Counted from the stretch's first letter, positions 7,999 to 16,973 are shown. The stretch is 64,000 nucleotides of DNA from Shimia biformata (GCF_016888515.1 NZ_JAFEJK010000004.1:1-64000), one strand, 5' to 3'. The notes: a model not told the origin generated them from the sequence alone. Numbers and translations are program-made.

Positions 7999-8690
7999 AT
8001 GACACTCTTCTGACCCTGCTGCGCAAGGTCGACACTCCCACGGTCTGCAACGCCATCGAAGTGGCGCAAGGCAAACGCGGCTTTGACGTTTTTACCCGTG
8101 GCACCATGCTGTGCAGCGCCCCCGACGAAGGCGCGATGGTCGGCTATGCCCGCACCGCGCAAATTGCAGCCGTGGCCCCCCCGACCGAGGCTGCGGACGT
8201 CATCAAGGCCCGGCGCATGGACTATTACCGTCACATGGCGTCTGGGCCGGGGCCACGCGTCGCGGTGGTCGAGGACCTGGACTTCCCGCATTGCATCGGC
8301 GCCTTCTGGGGCGAGATCAATACAACCGTCCACAAGGGGCTTGGGCTGTCCGGTGCGTTGACCAATGGCGTGATGCGTGACCTTGGCGACCTGCCTGACG
8401 GGTTTCCCGTGGTCGCGGGGTCAATCGGTCCAAGCCACGGATTTGTGCATGTGCGTTCGGTCGGCCAGCCGGTCACGATATTCGGGATGTCGGTCACGGA
8501 TGGCGACCTGATCCATGCCGACCGTCACGGTGCGCTGGTGGTGCCGCCCGAAGTGATCCCTGTGCTTGAACAGGCAATCCTCAAGCTCTTGGAAACCGAG
8601 AAGGTGATCCTTGATCCCGCCCGCCAGCCGGGTTTTGACATCGAGAAATTCGCCGAGGCGTGGAGTGCATTTGAAAAAGCACGGACTTGA
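7995..8690 (+). CDS. RraA-family protein (possible aldolase/decarboxylase)
   Basis: The product has 231 residues of the RraA/dimethylmenaquinone-methyltransferase-like family. The signature GALTNGVMRDL carries Arg128 and Asp129, and ADRHGALVVPP follows near the C-terminal third. Members with this R-D pair include 4-hydroxy-4-methyl-2-oxoglutarate/oxaloacetate aldolases; RraA itself inhibits RNase E. In this operon, translationally coupled to a hydrolase and a MetE-like enzyme, a metal-dependent aldolase or decarboxylase is more plausible. The substrate is not predictable. Confidence 0.85.
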   Translation: MNDTLLTLLRKVDTPTVCNAIEVAQGKRGFDVFTRGTMLCSAPDEGAMVGYARTAQIAAVAPPTEAADVIKARRMDYYRHMASGPGPRVAVVEDLDFPHCIGAFWGEINTTVHKGLGLSGALTNGVMRDLGDLPDGFPVVAGSIGPSHGFVHVRSVGQPVTIFGMSVTDGDLIHADRHGALVVPPEVIPVLEQAILKLLETEKVILDPARQPGFDIEKFAEAWSAFEKART

Positions 8691-8702
8691 AACACGCATC
8701 TG

Positions 8703-8709
8703 CTAGGCT
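8703..8709 (+). promoter_or_regulatory. Candidate -10-like element CTAGGCT
   Basis: CTAGGCT lies in the 40-bp gap before the DNA glycosylase gene, about 21 bp upstream of its ATG. Similar CTANNNT heptamers occur in five other gaps in this window. No convincing -35 box is seen, so the call is tentative. Confidence 0.3.
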
Positions 8710-8730
8710 CCGTCCAACACGGAGGATTCG

Positions 8731-9402
8731 ATGCGCACATTCGATGAGATTTTCACCATCGCAGCCGACCGCAAGGGCGGGATCGAGGCGCTGGAAGGAA
8801 TGCTGTCCCGGCCTATGAGCCCGGAAAAGGTTGCCGCGCAGCCCGATGACCGCTGGCTGTCAGCGATGGCCAAGTCAATCTTTCAGGCCGGGTTCAACTG
8901 GAAGGTCATCGACGCCAAGTGGGACGGGTTCGAGACGGCATTTCACGGTTTCGACCCGGTTCGGGTGGCCCATTACCATGACGAGGACATGGATCGGCTG
9001 ATCTCGGACAAGGGGATCGTGCGCAACGGGCCAAAGATCGCGGCGGTGATGGATAACGCCCGCTATGTCGTTGACCTGGCAGCGGAACACGGCGGTATGG
9101 GGCGGTTCGTGGCCGACTGGCCGGGCACGGAATTCATCGGCTTGCTGGATCACCTCAAGAAAAACGGCGCGCGTCTGGGCGGAAACACCGGCCAGCGCAT
9201 GTTGCGGGTGATGGGCAAGGACGGGTTCATGCTGTCGCGGGATGTAACTGCACGGCTGATCGCCGAAGGCGTGGTGGACAAGGTGCCGTCATCCAAGCGC
9301 GACATGGCGGCGGTGCAGGATGCGTTCAACATCTGGGCCGAACAGTCGGGCCGCAGCTTGACCGAGATCAGCCGGGTTCTGGCGTTCAGCGTCGGCAGTT
9401 GA
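8731..9402 (+). CDS. DNA-3-methyladenine glycosylase I family protein
   Basis: The product has 223 residues of the Tag/AlkA-type helix-hairpin-helix glycosylase family (COG2818). The region SIFQAGFNWKVIDAKWDGFETAFHGFDP (about 49-76) matches the core that positions the alkylated base. The N-terminal cysteine-containing zinc motif of E. coli Tag is not visible, and the C-terminus is longer than in the 187-residue E. coli enzyme. It should excise 3-methyladenine from damaged DNA. It has its own ribosome site (ACGGAGGATTCG) and ends 4 bp from the convergent cobF. Confidence 0.85.
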   Translation: MRTFDEIFTIAADRKGGIEALEGMLSRPMSPEKVAAQPDDRWLSAMAKSIFQAGFNWKVIDAKWDGFETAFHGFDPVRVAHYHDEDMDRLISDKGIVRNGPKIAAVMDNARYVVDLAAEHGGMGRFVADWPGTEFIGLLDHLKKNGARLGGNTGQRMLRVMGKDGFMLSRDVTARLIAEGVVDKVPSSKRDMAAVQDAFNIWAEQSGRSLTEISRVLAFSVGS

Positions 9403-9406
9403 GCCG

Positions 9407-10159
9407 CTAAACCCTGCGGATCAGGTAGATATCCATGATCCAGCCATGATCAGCCCGCGCCTTGGCGCGTGTCTCGACTATCCGGGTTGTGACTTCGGGC
9501 AACGGCCCCTCGATCAGGACCTGTTGATCCATCCCGACATAGGCGCCCCACCAGATATGCAGGCCCGTCGGGTCGAGGGATTGAAACGAGCATTGCCCGT
9601 CCAGCATCACCGCCACCGTATCGACGCCATCCGGCCAGCCATGATCGCGCAGCCGCCGCCCGGTGGTTATCTGCACCGGGCCACCCACGGTATTCAGCGG
9701 AATCGCATGGGCGGCTGTCAGCATTTGCAAGCTGGTGATCCCCGGCACCACGGCGACTTGCACCGGCACGCCCAATCCCGGCAGGCGCTCGGCAATCCGC
9801 AGGGTACTGTCATAAAGAGACGGGTCGCCCCAGACCATCAGAGCGGCGGTGCCGCCGTCAGGCAGGGCGCCGCGCAGGGTTTCGGCCCAGATACCGGCGA
9901 TCTCGTCATGCCAGTCCTTCACGCGGGATTGGTAGTCGGGGGTTGCCTCGTCGCGAACCGGCAGGTCGAATTCGACAACCGGGGGCGCGTCGGTCAGGAT
10001 CTCGGTCGCGATCATCCGGCGCAGATCGGCAAGGTCGGCCTTGTCAGCCCCTTTGCGCGGCAGAAGGATGACGTCGGCGCCTTCCAACGTGCGGATCGCC
10101 TGAAGCGTCAGATGGGCGGGGTTGCCCGACCCGATGCCAACAAGAGCCAGCCGGAACAT
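9407..10159 (-). CDS. cobF: Precorrin-6A synthase (deacetylating) CobF
   Basis: The product has 250 residues and is a tetrapyrrole methylase fold protein starting with LALVGIGSGNPAHLTLQ. CobF methylates C1 of precorrin-5 and releases acetate, a step specific to the aerobic cobalamin pathway. The VWGDPSLYDSTLRIAERL region matches CobF rather than CbiD-type enzymes. It is the last gene of the cobB-cobA-cobF operon; its start overlaps the cobA stop by one base. Confidence 0.93.
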   Translation of the reverse strand: MFRLALVGIGSGNPAHLTLQAIRTLEGADVILLPRKGADKADLADLRRMIATEILTDAPPVVEFDLPVRDEATPDYQSRVKDWHDEIAGIWAETLRGALPDGGTAALMVWGDPSLYDSTLRIAERLPGLGVPVQVAVVPGITSLQMLTAAHAIPLNTVGGPVQITTGRRLRDHGWPDGVDTVAVMLDGQCSFQSLDPTGLHIWWGAYVGMDQQVLIEGPLPEVTTRIVETRAKARADHGWIMDIYLIRRV

Positions 10160-10881
10160 CAGGCGTCTTCCAGAAGTTCGCCGAACAGGATCAGCCCCGG
10201 CGCGGTGCCGACTTCCTGCGCCAGCTTTGCCTTCAGCGCACCAAGGGTCGACCGCTCGATATGCTGGTCGGGATGGCTGACGCTTTCGGCCAGCATCGCG
10301 GGCGTGTCGGGCGACAGCCCGGCCTCGATCAGCCGGTCAGCGAGGGCAGGGAAGGTGCGTTTCGGCATGAAAACGACGCTGGTGGCCAGCGGATCGGCGA
10401 GGGCGCGCAGGTTCAGATCGTCGGGCAGGGCACCGGCGACGTCATGGCCCGTCACGAATTGCACCCGCCGCGCCACCAACCGGCGGGTCAGCGGGATTTG
10501 TGCAGCTGCGGCAGCGGCGCAGGCCGAGGTCACACCGGGGATCACTTCAAACGGGATACCCTCGGCGCGCAGCACGACGATTTCCTCTTCCAGACGGCCG
10601 AACAGCCCCGGATCGCCCGATTTCAGCCGCACCACCCGCGCACCGGTCTTGGCATAGTCGACCAGAAGCTGGCTGACATGGTCCTGTTTGGGCGACGCAC
10701 GGCCCGCGCGTTTGCCAACTCCGACAAGGTCGGCATCCGGTCCGGCATGTTCCAGGATCGGCCCCGACGAGAGGTCATCAAACAGGATCGCGTCCGCCTC
10801 TTGCAGCCGTTTCACGGCCTTCAGGGTCAGAAGTTCGGGGTCGCCGGGACCAGAGCCGACGAAGCTGACAAAACCGCTCAT
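10159..10881 (-). CDS. cobA: Uroporphyrinogen-III C-methyltransferase CobA
   Basis: The product has 240 residues. SUMT signatures are clear: GSGPGDPELLTLKA near the N-terminus and VRLKSGDPGLFGR near residue 90. The enzyme transfers methyl groups from SAM to C2 and C7 of uroporphyrinogen III, giving precorrin-2. A second SUMT domain is fused in CysG (61407-62789), so cobalamin and siroheme synthesis have separate committed enzymes. It is coupled to cobB by ATGA. Confidence 0.94.
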   Translation of the reverse strand: MSGFVSFVGSGPGDPELLTLKAVKRLQEADAILFDDLSSGPILEHAGPDADLVGVGKRAGRASPKQDHVSQLLVDYAKTGARVVRLKSGDPGLFGRLEEEIVVLRAEGIPFEVIPGVTSACAAAAAAQIPLTRRLVARRVQFVTGHDVAGALPDDLNLRALADPLATSVVFMPKRTFPALADRLIEAGLSPDTPAMLAESVSHPDQHIERSTLGALKAKLAQEVGTAPGLILFGELLEDA

Positions 10882-12191
10882 GCGATTGCCTCCGCGATGA
10901 GGTGAAAGAACGTGCCGGTGACGTTGCCCCGGACGGATCCCGTTTCGGGGACCGGGTTGCCGTCGGCATCCCCGACCTGTGCCAGCGGCGCGTCCGGCTC
11001 GTCAAGGATGGTGGAATAGTGGAACTCGTGCCCGCGCAGCCGTGCGCCCGCGCCAAAGCCCGGCATCGGGGCGTTCAGCGTCGCCTGACGGTAACCAAGG
11101 TGAAACTTGCGTTTGTCATAGGACGTCACCAGCCCCAAAAGCCCCGCCATCTGGTGACGGCTGCCATCCTTGTCAATCAACGCCTGCCCAAGCGCCATGT
11201 AGCCGCCGCATTCGCCGTGAACGGGCCGGGTCTCGGCATGTTTGCGCAGCCCTGCCAGATAGGTCTCGGCGGCGGCCAGCCTGCCCGCGTGCAGTTCGGG
11301 GTAGCCTCCGGGCAGCCACACAAGGTCGGCGGTGGGATCGGGGGCCTCGTCCGCAAGGGGCGAGAAGGGCAGGATCTCGGCCCCGGCCTCGCGCCAGCCG
11401 GTCAGGAGGTGGGGATAGGTAAAGCTGAAGGCCGCATCGCGGGCCAGCGCGATGCGCTGGGCCGGGGGCGGGGGCAGGGTGCCGGTGCGGGCGGGGCCGG
11501 ACCGGGCGGCAGCCTTGATCGCCGCAAGGTCGACGTTTTCGCGCAGGAAGGACGCGTACCCCGAGATGGCGGTTTCAAGGTCTGGATGTTCCACCGCCTG
11601 GATCAGTCCAAGGTGGCGTTCCGGCAATGTCAGGTCTCCGCGTCGGGGCAGGACACCCAGCACGTCGATGCCAGCCTTATCCATACCCAGACGCGCCAGC
11701 CTTTCGTGCCGGGGAGAGGCGCATCGGTTCAGGATGACACCCGCAAAGGGCAGGTCAGGGTTATAGGTCTTGAAGCCAAGTGCGGTGGCGGCGGCGGATT
11801 GCGCCTGACCACCCACGTCGATCACCAGAACCACGGGCCAGCCCATGTGCAGCGCGGTTTCCGCGGATGAGCCAAAGCCGCTTTCGCCACGCGTGGCCAC
11901 CCCGTCGAACAGCCCCATCGAGCCCTCGGCAACGATGATGTCGGCGCCATCTGCACGCTCGGAAATGCCGCCGATCAGCCCCTCGTGCATCGCCCATGTG
12001 TCGATATTGAACGCCTCACGGCGCGCGGCGGCATGGTGGAAGGCGGGGTCGATATAGTCAGGGCCGGACTTGAAGGGCTGAACAGTCAGACCCTCGTCGG
12101 CCAGCGCACGCAGCAACCCCAGCATCACGGTGGTCTTGCCGGTGCCAGAGGACGGGGCGGAAATGAGGAGGCCGGGGGCGGTTTGGGTCAT
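10878..12191 (-). CDS. cobB: Cobyrinate a,c-diamide synthase CobB
   Basis: The product has 437 residues. The N-terminal dethiobiotin-synthetase-like ATPase domain contains SSGTGKTTVMLG. The C-terminal class I glutamine amidotransferase domain has its catalytic cysteine in HGECGGYMALG. CobB amidates the a and c side chains of hydrogenobyrinate in the aerobic pathway. It is the first gene of a minus-strand operon; its upstream gap carries repeat copy 2 and no visible B12 riboswitch. Confidence 0.94.
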   Translation of the reverse strand: MTQTAPGLLISAPSSGTGKTTVMLGLLRALADEGLTVQPFKSGPDYIDPAFHHAAARREAFNIDTWAMHEGLIGGISERADGADIIVAEGSMGLFDGVATRGESGFGSSAETALHMGWPVVLVIDVGGQAQSAAATALGFKTYNPDLPFAGVILNRCASPRHERLARLGMDKAGIDVLGVLPRRGDLTLPERHLGLIQAVEHPDLETAISGYASFLRENVDLAAIKAAARSGPARTGTLPPPPAQRIALARDAAFSFTYPHLLTGWREAGAEILPFSPLADEAPDPTADLVWLPGGYPELHAGRLAAAETYLAGLRKHAETRPVHGECGGYMALGQALIDKDGSRHQMAGLLGLVTSYDKRKFHLGYRQATLNAPMPGFGAGARLRGHEFHYSTILDEPDAPLAQVGDADGNPVPETGSVRGNVTGTFFHLIAEAIA

Positions 12192-12219
12192 GCCAGGTAT
12201 TCCGGTTCGGCTGTAGGGG

Positions 12220-12288
12220 AGAGGGGGCCAGCCCCCTCTTGAGCCATGCGGCTCAATTCACCCCCGAGGTATTTCGGGCAAGAGGAAG
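12220..12288 (+). repeat. Dispersed intergenic repeat, copy 2
   Basis: An 8-bp stem, AGAGGGGG (12220-12227) with CCCCCTCT (12232-12239), has the same CCAG loop as copy 1. A second small hairpin, GAGCC-ATGC-GGCTC (12241-12254), and the tail CCCCGAGGTATTTCGGGCAAGAGGAAG (12262-12288) follow. It fills most of the 114-bp gap between the cobB start and the cobM stop; in this copy the purine tail does not precede a start codon. Confidence 0.65.
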
Positions 12289-12305
12289 CGGGCAAGACGA
12301 GGTGC

Positions 12306-13100
12306 TTAGTCATCGCCGTGTCTCCAACCGGACCAAGGGCTGTCGGCGCTTTGCGGGCGATAGCGGCGGTCATAGTCGGCGGCATAAAGGCGGCTTTCGT
12401 CGAAGCCTTCTCCTGCAAGAGCCGGACCGACAAGGATCAGCGCGGTGCGGGTCACGTCCTCGGGCACGTCGTTCGGCAGTCGCGACAGGGTGGTGCGGAT
12501 GATCTTTTGATCGGGCCAGCTTGCGCGGTAGACCACGGCGACCGGGCAGTCGCCGCCATAGGCCGGGGACAGTTCGCCCGTGACATGGTCAAGATTGCCA
12601 ACCGACAGGTGGATCGCCAGCGTCGCGCCGGTAGCCGCGAAATTGGCCAGCGTTTCGCCCGCGGGCATGGTCGAGGCGCGTCCCGGTGTGCGGGTCAGGA
12701 CCACCGATTGCGCCAGCCCGGGCAGTGTCAGTTCGGTTTCCAGCGCGGCGGCTGCCGCGGCGAAGCTGGGCACGCCCGGGGTGACCGAGACGGGGATGCC
12801 AATTTCCTTCAGACGCCGGATCTGTTCGCCCATGGCAGACCAGACCGAGAGATCGCCGGAATGCAGCCGGGCGACATCCTGTCCGGCTTTATGCGCGGCC
12901 TTGCACTCGGCGATGATGGCATCAAGGTCCATTGGCGCGGTATTCACCACCCGCGCGCCGTCGGGACAATGGGACAGCACCGCGTCGGGAACCAGTGAAC
13001 CCGCATAAAGGCAGACCGGGCAGGACGCGATCAAGTCGCGGCCGCGCAAGGTCAGAAGATCGGCGGCGCCCGGTCCGGCGCCGATGAAGTGAACGGTCAT
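12306..13100 (-). CDS. cobM: Precorrin-4 C11-methyltransferase CobM
   Basis: The product has 264 residues and starts with [21 protein letters not shown]. The internal [16 protein letters not shown] is the CobM/CbiF pattern. The enzyme methylates C11 of precorrin-4 to give precorrin-5. It is the last gene of cobL-cobE-cobM; its start overlaps the cobE stop by ATGA, and repeat copy 2 follows its stop. Confidence 0.94.
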   Translation of the reverse strand: MTVHFIGAGPGAADLLTLRGRDLIASCPVCLYAGSLVPDAVLSHCPDGARVVNTAPMDLDAIIAECKAAHKAGQDVARLHSGDLSVWSAMGEQIRRLKEIGIPVSVTPGVPSFAAAAAALETELTLPGLAQSVVLTRTPGRASTMPAGETLANFAATGATLAIHLSVGNLDHVTGELSPAYGGDCPVAVVYRASWPDQKIIRTTLSRLPNDVPEDVTRTALILVGPALAGEGFDESRLYAADYDRRYRPQSADSPWSGWRHGDD

Positions 13101-13465
13101 CGCTGGCCCTTTGTCGCTGTGGCGCAGGTGGCCATCCGATCCCCGGAAATCACCCGCCCCGTCACCAATTGCCCCGATTGCCCGGCGGCTGCAAGGGCGC
13201 AGGCTTCGGCGACGCTGCCGGTGCCGCGATGCCGCAGGGCAATTGCCGATTGGGTCGGTGTCTGGATGGCCTTCATTTCGCTGGCAAAGACCGGCCGGAT
13301 CCCGGCAGAGAGCGACACCGCCAGCGCGGTGACGACCTCATCCTGGGCCTTGTCCCAAGGCACCGCGACGCAGTGAATTTTACTGTCACCAGCGGCGCGG
13401 CGCACCGCGTCCTGAAGCGCCTCAACCGTGGCCCCGTCGCGAAAGCCGATCCCTGCAACCATCAT
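13097..13465 (-). CDS. cobE: Cobalamin biosynthesis protein CobE (CbiG C-terminal-like)
   Basis: The product has 122 residues from ATG 13465, which overlaps the cobL stop (ATGA); an in-frame ATG at 13480 would add five residues. It matches the small CobE family, homologous to the C-terminal domain of CbiG ([18 protein letters not shown]; later [15 protein letters not shown]). CobE is needed for aerobic cobalamin synthesis and has been reported to bind corrin intermediates; its catalytic role is unclear. It sits between two corrin methyltransferase genes. Confidence 0.85.
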   Translation of the reverse strand: MMVAGIGFRDGATVEALQDAVRRAAGDSKIHCVAVPWDKAQDEVVTALAVSLSAGIRPVFASEMKAIQTPTQSAIALRHRGTGSVAEACALAAAGQSGQLVTGRVISGDRMATCATATKGQR

Positions 13466-14661
13466 GTCACCACGCTCCATTGCACCACCGGGTAGCTGGC
13501 CTTCCAGCCGCGTTTACGGCCAAGCGGCTGGGCCGTCGCCAGCTCGATCCGCATCAATTCTCCGCCCTTCATACCCTGCCATTCCGTCAGCAAGGATTCG
13601 CCCTCAAGCGTTACGGCATTGGCGACGACCCGCACGCCTTCGGGCAGCATGTCCCACAGCTCGGCTAGGAGTGCGCCCGAGATGCCGCCGCCGATGAACA
13701 CCGCGTCGGGCAGGTCCGGGTCGCCGATCCGGGTCAGCGCGTCGCCTTCCAGCACCTCAAGCCGGTCGACGCCAAGACTGTGGGCGTTCTCCTCGATCCG
13801 CGCGGCGCGGGCGGGATTGATCTCGAAAGCGCAGGCGGTGGTTGAAGGGTGGGCCAAAAGCCATTCGATGGCGATCGAACCCGAGCCGCCGCCAATGTCC
13901 CAAAGGTGTTCGCCGGGGCAGGGGGCGAGGGTCGACAGGGTCATGGCCCGTATCGGCCGCTTGGTGATCTGGCCGTCATGGTCGAACAATGTGTCGGGGC
14001 GTCCCGAGGCCAGCGGTACCACCGCGCCCTGACCAGCGACCTCGATCCCGACAATGACGGGGTGGGCAATGTTGGTGGGGATGGGGCCGTCGGCGGGGAT
14101 CAGGCGGATACGTTGCCGCGGACCGCCAAGCGCCTCAAGCACATAGAGCCCGCTTTCGCCAAAACCCTGCGCCTCAAGCCAATGGGCCAACCGCGCCACC
14201 GCCGCACCATCCCGGACCGTTGCCAGCAGCCGTGCGCCGGGGTGCAGTGCCGGACGCAGCCGCGAAAAAGGTGCGGCATGCAGGCCGAAACAGGGGGTCT
14301 GCTCCAGGGGCCAGCCCAGTGCCGCCGCCGCCAGTGACAAGGACGAGGGCGCGGGCAGGGCGCGCCATTCACCACGCTTCAGGTGCCGGGCCAGCACCGA
14401 ACCCGCGCCGAACCAGAACGGATCGCCCGAGGCCAGCATCACCACGTCACGTCCGCGCAGCTGCAACAGTGCGTCAATTCCATCCGCAAAGGGAACTGGC
14501 CACGGGCGGGCCTTGGCCGCGACCTCCGGCAGCAGGTCCAGATGCCGTGCCGCACCTGTGACGATTTCCGCCTTTTCCAGCGCCCGGCGGCTTGCAGGCG
14601 GCAAGCCATCCGGTCCATCTTCGCCCAGACCGACAATGGTCAGCCACGGAGTTTCAGCCAT
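13462..14661 (-). CDS. cobL: Precorrin-6Y C5,15-methyltransferase (decarboxylating) CobL
   Basis: The product has 399 residues and two domains. An N-terminal tetrapyrrole methylase (WLTIVGLGEDG at the start) is joined to a C-terminal CbiT-like SAM methyltransferase/decarboxylase (HLWDIGGGSGSIAIEWLL). It methylates C5 and C15 and decarboxylates the acetate on ring C. Start ATG 14661 is chosen because GGAGG (14671-14675, minus strand) lies nine bases upstream and the family begins here. The start codon overlaps that of divergent cobK in the palindrome CATG. Confidence 0.93.
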   Translation of the reverse strand: MAETPWLTIVGLGEDGPDGLPPASRRALEKAEIVTGAARHLDLLPEVAAKARPWPVPFADGIDALLQLRGRDVVMLASGDPFWFGAGSVLARHLKRGEWRALPAPSSLSLAAAALGWPLEQTPCFGLHAAPFSRLRPALHPGARLLATVRDGAAVARLAHWLEAQGFGESGLYVLEALGGPRQRIRLIPADGPIPTNIAHPVIVGIEVAGQGAVVPLASGRPDTLFDHDGQITKRPIRAMTLSTLAPCPGEHLWDIGGGSGSIAIEWLLAHPSTTACAFEINPARAARIEENAHSLGVDRLEVLEGDALTRIGDPDLPDAVFIGGGISGALLAELWDMLPEGVRVVANAVTLEGESLLTEWQGMKGGELMRIELATAQPLGRKRGWKASYPVVQWSVVT

Positions 14662-15394
14662 GCGCCCCAACCTCCTCATACTGGGTGGCACCACGGAAGC
14701 CAGCGCGCTGGCCCGTGCCGTTTCCGAACAGGGTCTGCGCGCGGTGTTTTCCTATGCAGGCCGCGTCGCCGCGCCCAAGTCCCAGCCGCTCCCTGTACGG
14801 GTGGGCGGCTTTGGCGGGGTGGACGGGTTGCGGACCTATTTGCGCGACCATAGCATCACCCATGTCATTGACGCCACACACCCTTTTGCCGCGCAGATGA
14901 GCCGCAACGCGGTCGCCGCCTGCGCCGCCGAAGGCGTGCCTCTGGTGGCCTTGCAGCGCTCCGCGTGGAAGCCCGGTGCGGGCGACGACTGGCACGCGGT
15001 GGCAGATATAGAGCGGGCGGTTGCGGCGCTGGCAGGCGCACGCAAACGGGTCTTTCTGGCGCTGGGGCGGTTGAACCTGCCCGCCTTCACCACCGCGCCG
15101 CAACACCACTATGTCCTGCGGCTGGTCGATGCGCCCGATGCACCTCTGCCACTGCCAGATTGCACTGTGGTCGTCGATCGGGGGCCCTTCAGCGTTGCAG
15201 GCGATCTTGCTCTTTTGCGGGATCACGAGATCGACCTTGTGGTCTGCAAGAACTCGGGCGGGGCCGGGGCCGAAGCCAAACTGGTCGCCGCGCGTCAGCT
15301 GGGATTGCCCGTCGTGATGATTGATCGGCCAAAGCTGCCGGGTCGGTTGGAACTGGCGACAGTGGCGGACGTGTTGGGATGGGTTGGGAACTGA
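14660..15394 (+). CDS. cobK: Precorrin-6A reductase CobK
   Basis: The product has 244 residues. The N-terminal nucleotide-binding motif is LLILGGTTEASALA and the conserved HVIDATHPFAAQMS follows at about residues 68-81. CobK reduces precorrin-6A to precorrin-6B with NADPH. ATG 14660 has GGAG (14648-14651) upstream at good spacing; the frame stays open further upstream within cobL. It is the only plus-strand gene in the first part of the B12 locus and is divergent from cobL with no intergenic space. Confidence 0.92.
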   Translation: MRPNLLILGGTTEASALARAVSEQGLRAVFSYAGRVAAPKSQPLPVRVGGFGGVDGLRTYLRDHSITHVIDATHPFAAQMSRNAVAACAAEGVPLVALQRSAWKPGAGDDWHAVADIERAVAALAGARKRVFLALGRLNLPAFTTAPQHHYVLRLVDAPDAPLPLPDCTVVVDRGPFSVAGDLALLRDHEIDLVVCKNSGGAGAEAKLVAARQLGLPVVMIDRPKLPGRLELATVADVLGWVGN

Positions 15395-15442
15395 TTGGTT
15401 CGGGTGGCATGCGACCCGGACAGCGCCCTGACCCCACGGGGC

Positions 15443-15457
15443 GGGCGCTTTGCGCCC
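15443..15457. terminator. Possible bidirectional terminator hairpin in the cobK/cobJ gap
   Basis: The 107-bp gap between convergent cobK and cobJ is very GC-rich and contains the perfect hairpin GGGCGC-TTT-GCGCCC. No T-tract follows on either strand, so intrinsic termination is uncertain. Nothing else is recognised in the gap. Confidence 0.25.
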
Positions 15458-15501
15458 TGCCTGCGCGGGCCGGGCGATGTCCCTGCCTCGGGAACGGCCC
15501 G

Positions 15502-16248
15502 TCACAAATCCGACCGGCGCGGGGTATAGATCATCTCGGTCCCCGGAATGATCCGCGTTTGTGAATTGCCCAGCAGAACCACCGTTCGCATGTCCGCCAT
15601 CTCGGGCTTGGCGTCTTGCAGCGGCACCACACGGATCGCCTGATCCGGGCGCGATACGTTGCTGGCAAAGATCATCGGTCGATTGTCGCCACAGGTTTCC
15701 TGTAATGTATTCAGGGCCTTGGCGAACCCCTCTGGCCGCGATTTCGAGCGGGGATTGTAGAAGGCCATGGCAAAATCCGCCTCTGCCGCCAGCCTCAGCC
15801 GCTTTTCGATCACGTGCCAGGGTTTCAGGTTGTCGCTGAGGTTTATGGCGCAGAAATCATGGCCCAGGGGCGCGCCGCAGGCGGCAGATGCCGCCAGCAT
15901 CGCGGTGATTCCGGGCAGAACGCGGATATCCAGTTGGCGCCACGCAGGGTCGCCGAACTCGACCGCCTCGAACACAGCTGCGGCCATGGCAAAGACGCCG
16001 GGGTCGCCGGAGGACACCACGACAACGCGCCGACCCTCGGCCGCCATCTGCAGAGCGTGCTGGGATCGGTCGATCTCGACCCGGTTGTCGCTGGCATGAA
16101 GGGTCAGGCCATCGCGCGGCGCGATGCGTTCGACATAGGGAATGTAGCCCACCACATCCGTCGCCTCGGCCAATGCCGCGGTCACCTCGGGCGTGACCAT
16201 GGCGTCATTGCCCGGCCCGATCCCGGCGATCACGACCCAGCCTGTCAT
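15502..16248 (-). CDS. cobJ: Precorrin-3B C17-methyltransferase CobJ
   Basis: The product has 248 residues from ATG 16248, which overlaps the cobI stop (ATGA). It starts with VVIAGIGPGNDAMVTPEV and contains VVSSGDPGVFAMAA and FYNPRSKSRP, as expected of CobJ/CbiH. The enzyme methylates C17 and drives ring contraction to precorrin-4. It is the last gene of the long riboswitch-headed operon. The longer upstream frame lies inside cobI and is not supported. Confidence 0.94.
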   Translation of the reverse strand: MTGWVVIAGIGPGNDAMVTPEVTAALAEATDVVGYIPYVERIAPRDGLTLHASDNRVEIDRSQHALQMAAEGRRVVVVSSGDPGVFAMAAAVFEAVEFGDPAWRQLDIRVLPGITAMLAASAACGAPLGHDFCAINLSDNLKPWHVIEKRLRLAAEADFAMAFYNPRSKSRPEGFAKALNTLQETCGDNRPMIFASNVSRPDQAIRVVPLQDAKPEMADMRTVVLLGNSQTRIIPGTEMIYTPRRSDL

Positions 16249-16973
16249 GGCCGCCGTCCCTGCCCATGCACGACGATGATCGAGAAATAGGGCGTTATCT
16301 TGCCGCCGACATCGCGCAGGCGGTTCACGGTCTGGTTGGGCATCGTCGCGAACTCGACCAGCCACGCATCATCGTATTTCCCGGCATTTTTCAGCGCCGC
16401 GACCACCTTGTCGAAATTGCGCCCGATCTTCATGACAACCAGCGCGTCAGTCGCCTTTATATGCGCCTCAAGCCGGGGTTGGTCCAGCGTCCCCATCAGC
16501 ACCGTCAGCACGTCATCGCCCCAGGTGATCGGCGCGCCTGTCGCGGTCCAGGCGCCCGACATGCCGGTGATCGCGGGCACGATCTGGACCGGCACGTGGT
16601 CTACCAGACGGGAATAGAGATGCATGAACGAGCCATAGAAGAACGGGTCGCCCTCGCACAGGACCACCACGTCCTCGCCTGCGGCCGACAGGTGGCGCAG
16701 ATGGGCGGTGGTCTCGGCGTAGAACGCGCTGAGAAGCTCGTTATAACGCGGGTCGGTCACCGGGATTTCAGTGGTGACAGGGTATTCCATCGGGAACTCG
16801 ATCACATCGTCGCGCAGCATCCCTTCGACGATCTGGCGGGCCTGTCCCTTGCGGCCCTTCTTGCGGAAAAAGGCGACGTGACGTGCGTTCCTCAGCAGCC
16901 GGTCGGCGCGCACACTCATCAGGTCGGCGTCACCGGGGCCAAGCCCGAGGCCGTAAATTGTCCCGACGCTCAT
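16245..16973 (-). CDS. cobI: Precorrin-2 C20-methyltransferase CobI
   Basis: The product has 242 residues from ATG 16973, overlapping the cobH stop (ATGA). GLGLGPGDADLMSVRADRLL and LCEGDPFFYGSFMHLYSRL are the CobI/CbiL signatures. It methylates C20 of precorrin-2 to precorrin-3A. It is part of cobN-cobG-cobH-cobI-cobJ. Confidence 0.94.
   Translation of the reverse strand: MSVGTIYGLGLGPGDADLMSVRADRLLRNARHVAFFRKKGRKGQARQIVEGMLRDDVIEFPMEYPVTTEIPVTDPRYNELLSAFYAETTAHLRHLSAAGEDVVVLCEGDPFFYGSFMHLYSRLVDHVPVQIVPAITGMSGAWTATGAPITWGDDVLTVLMGTLDQPRLEAHIKATDALVVMKIGRNFDKVVAALKNAGKYDDAWLVEFATMPNQTVNRLRDVGGKITPYFSIIVVHGQGRRP

Noticed and set aside
15395-15501. Small gene or RNA in the cobK/cobJ gap
   Set aside because: Only a GC-rich hairpin without a T-tract is visible; no frame with a ribosome site was found.
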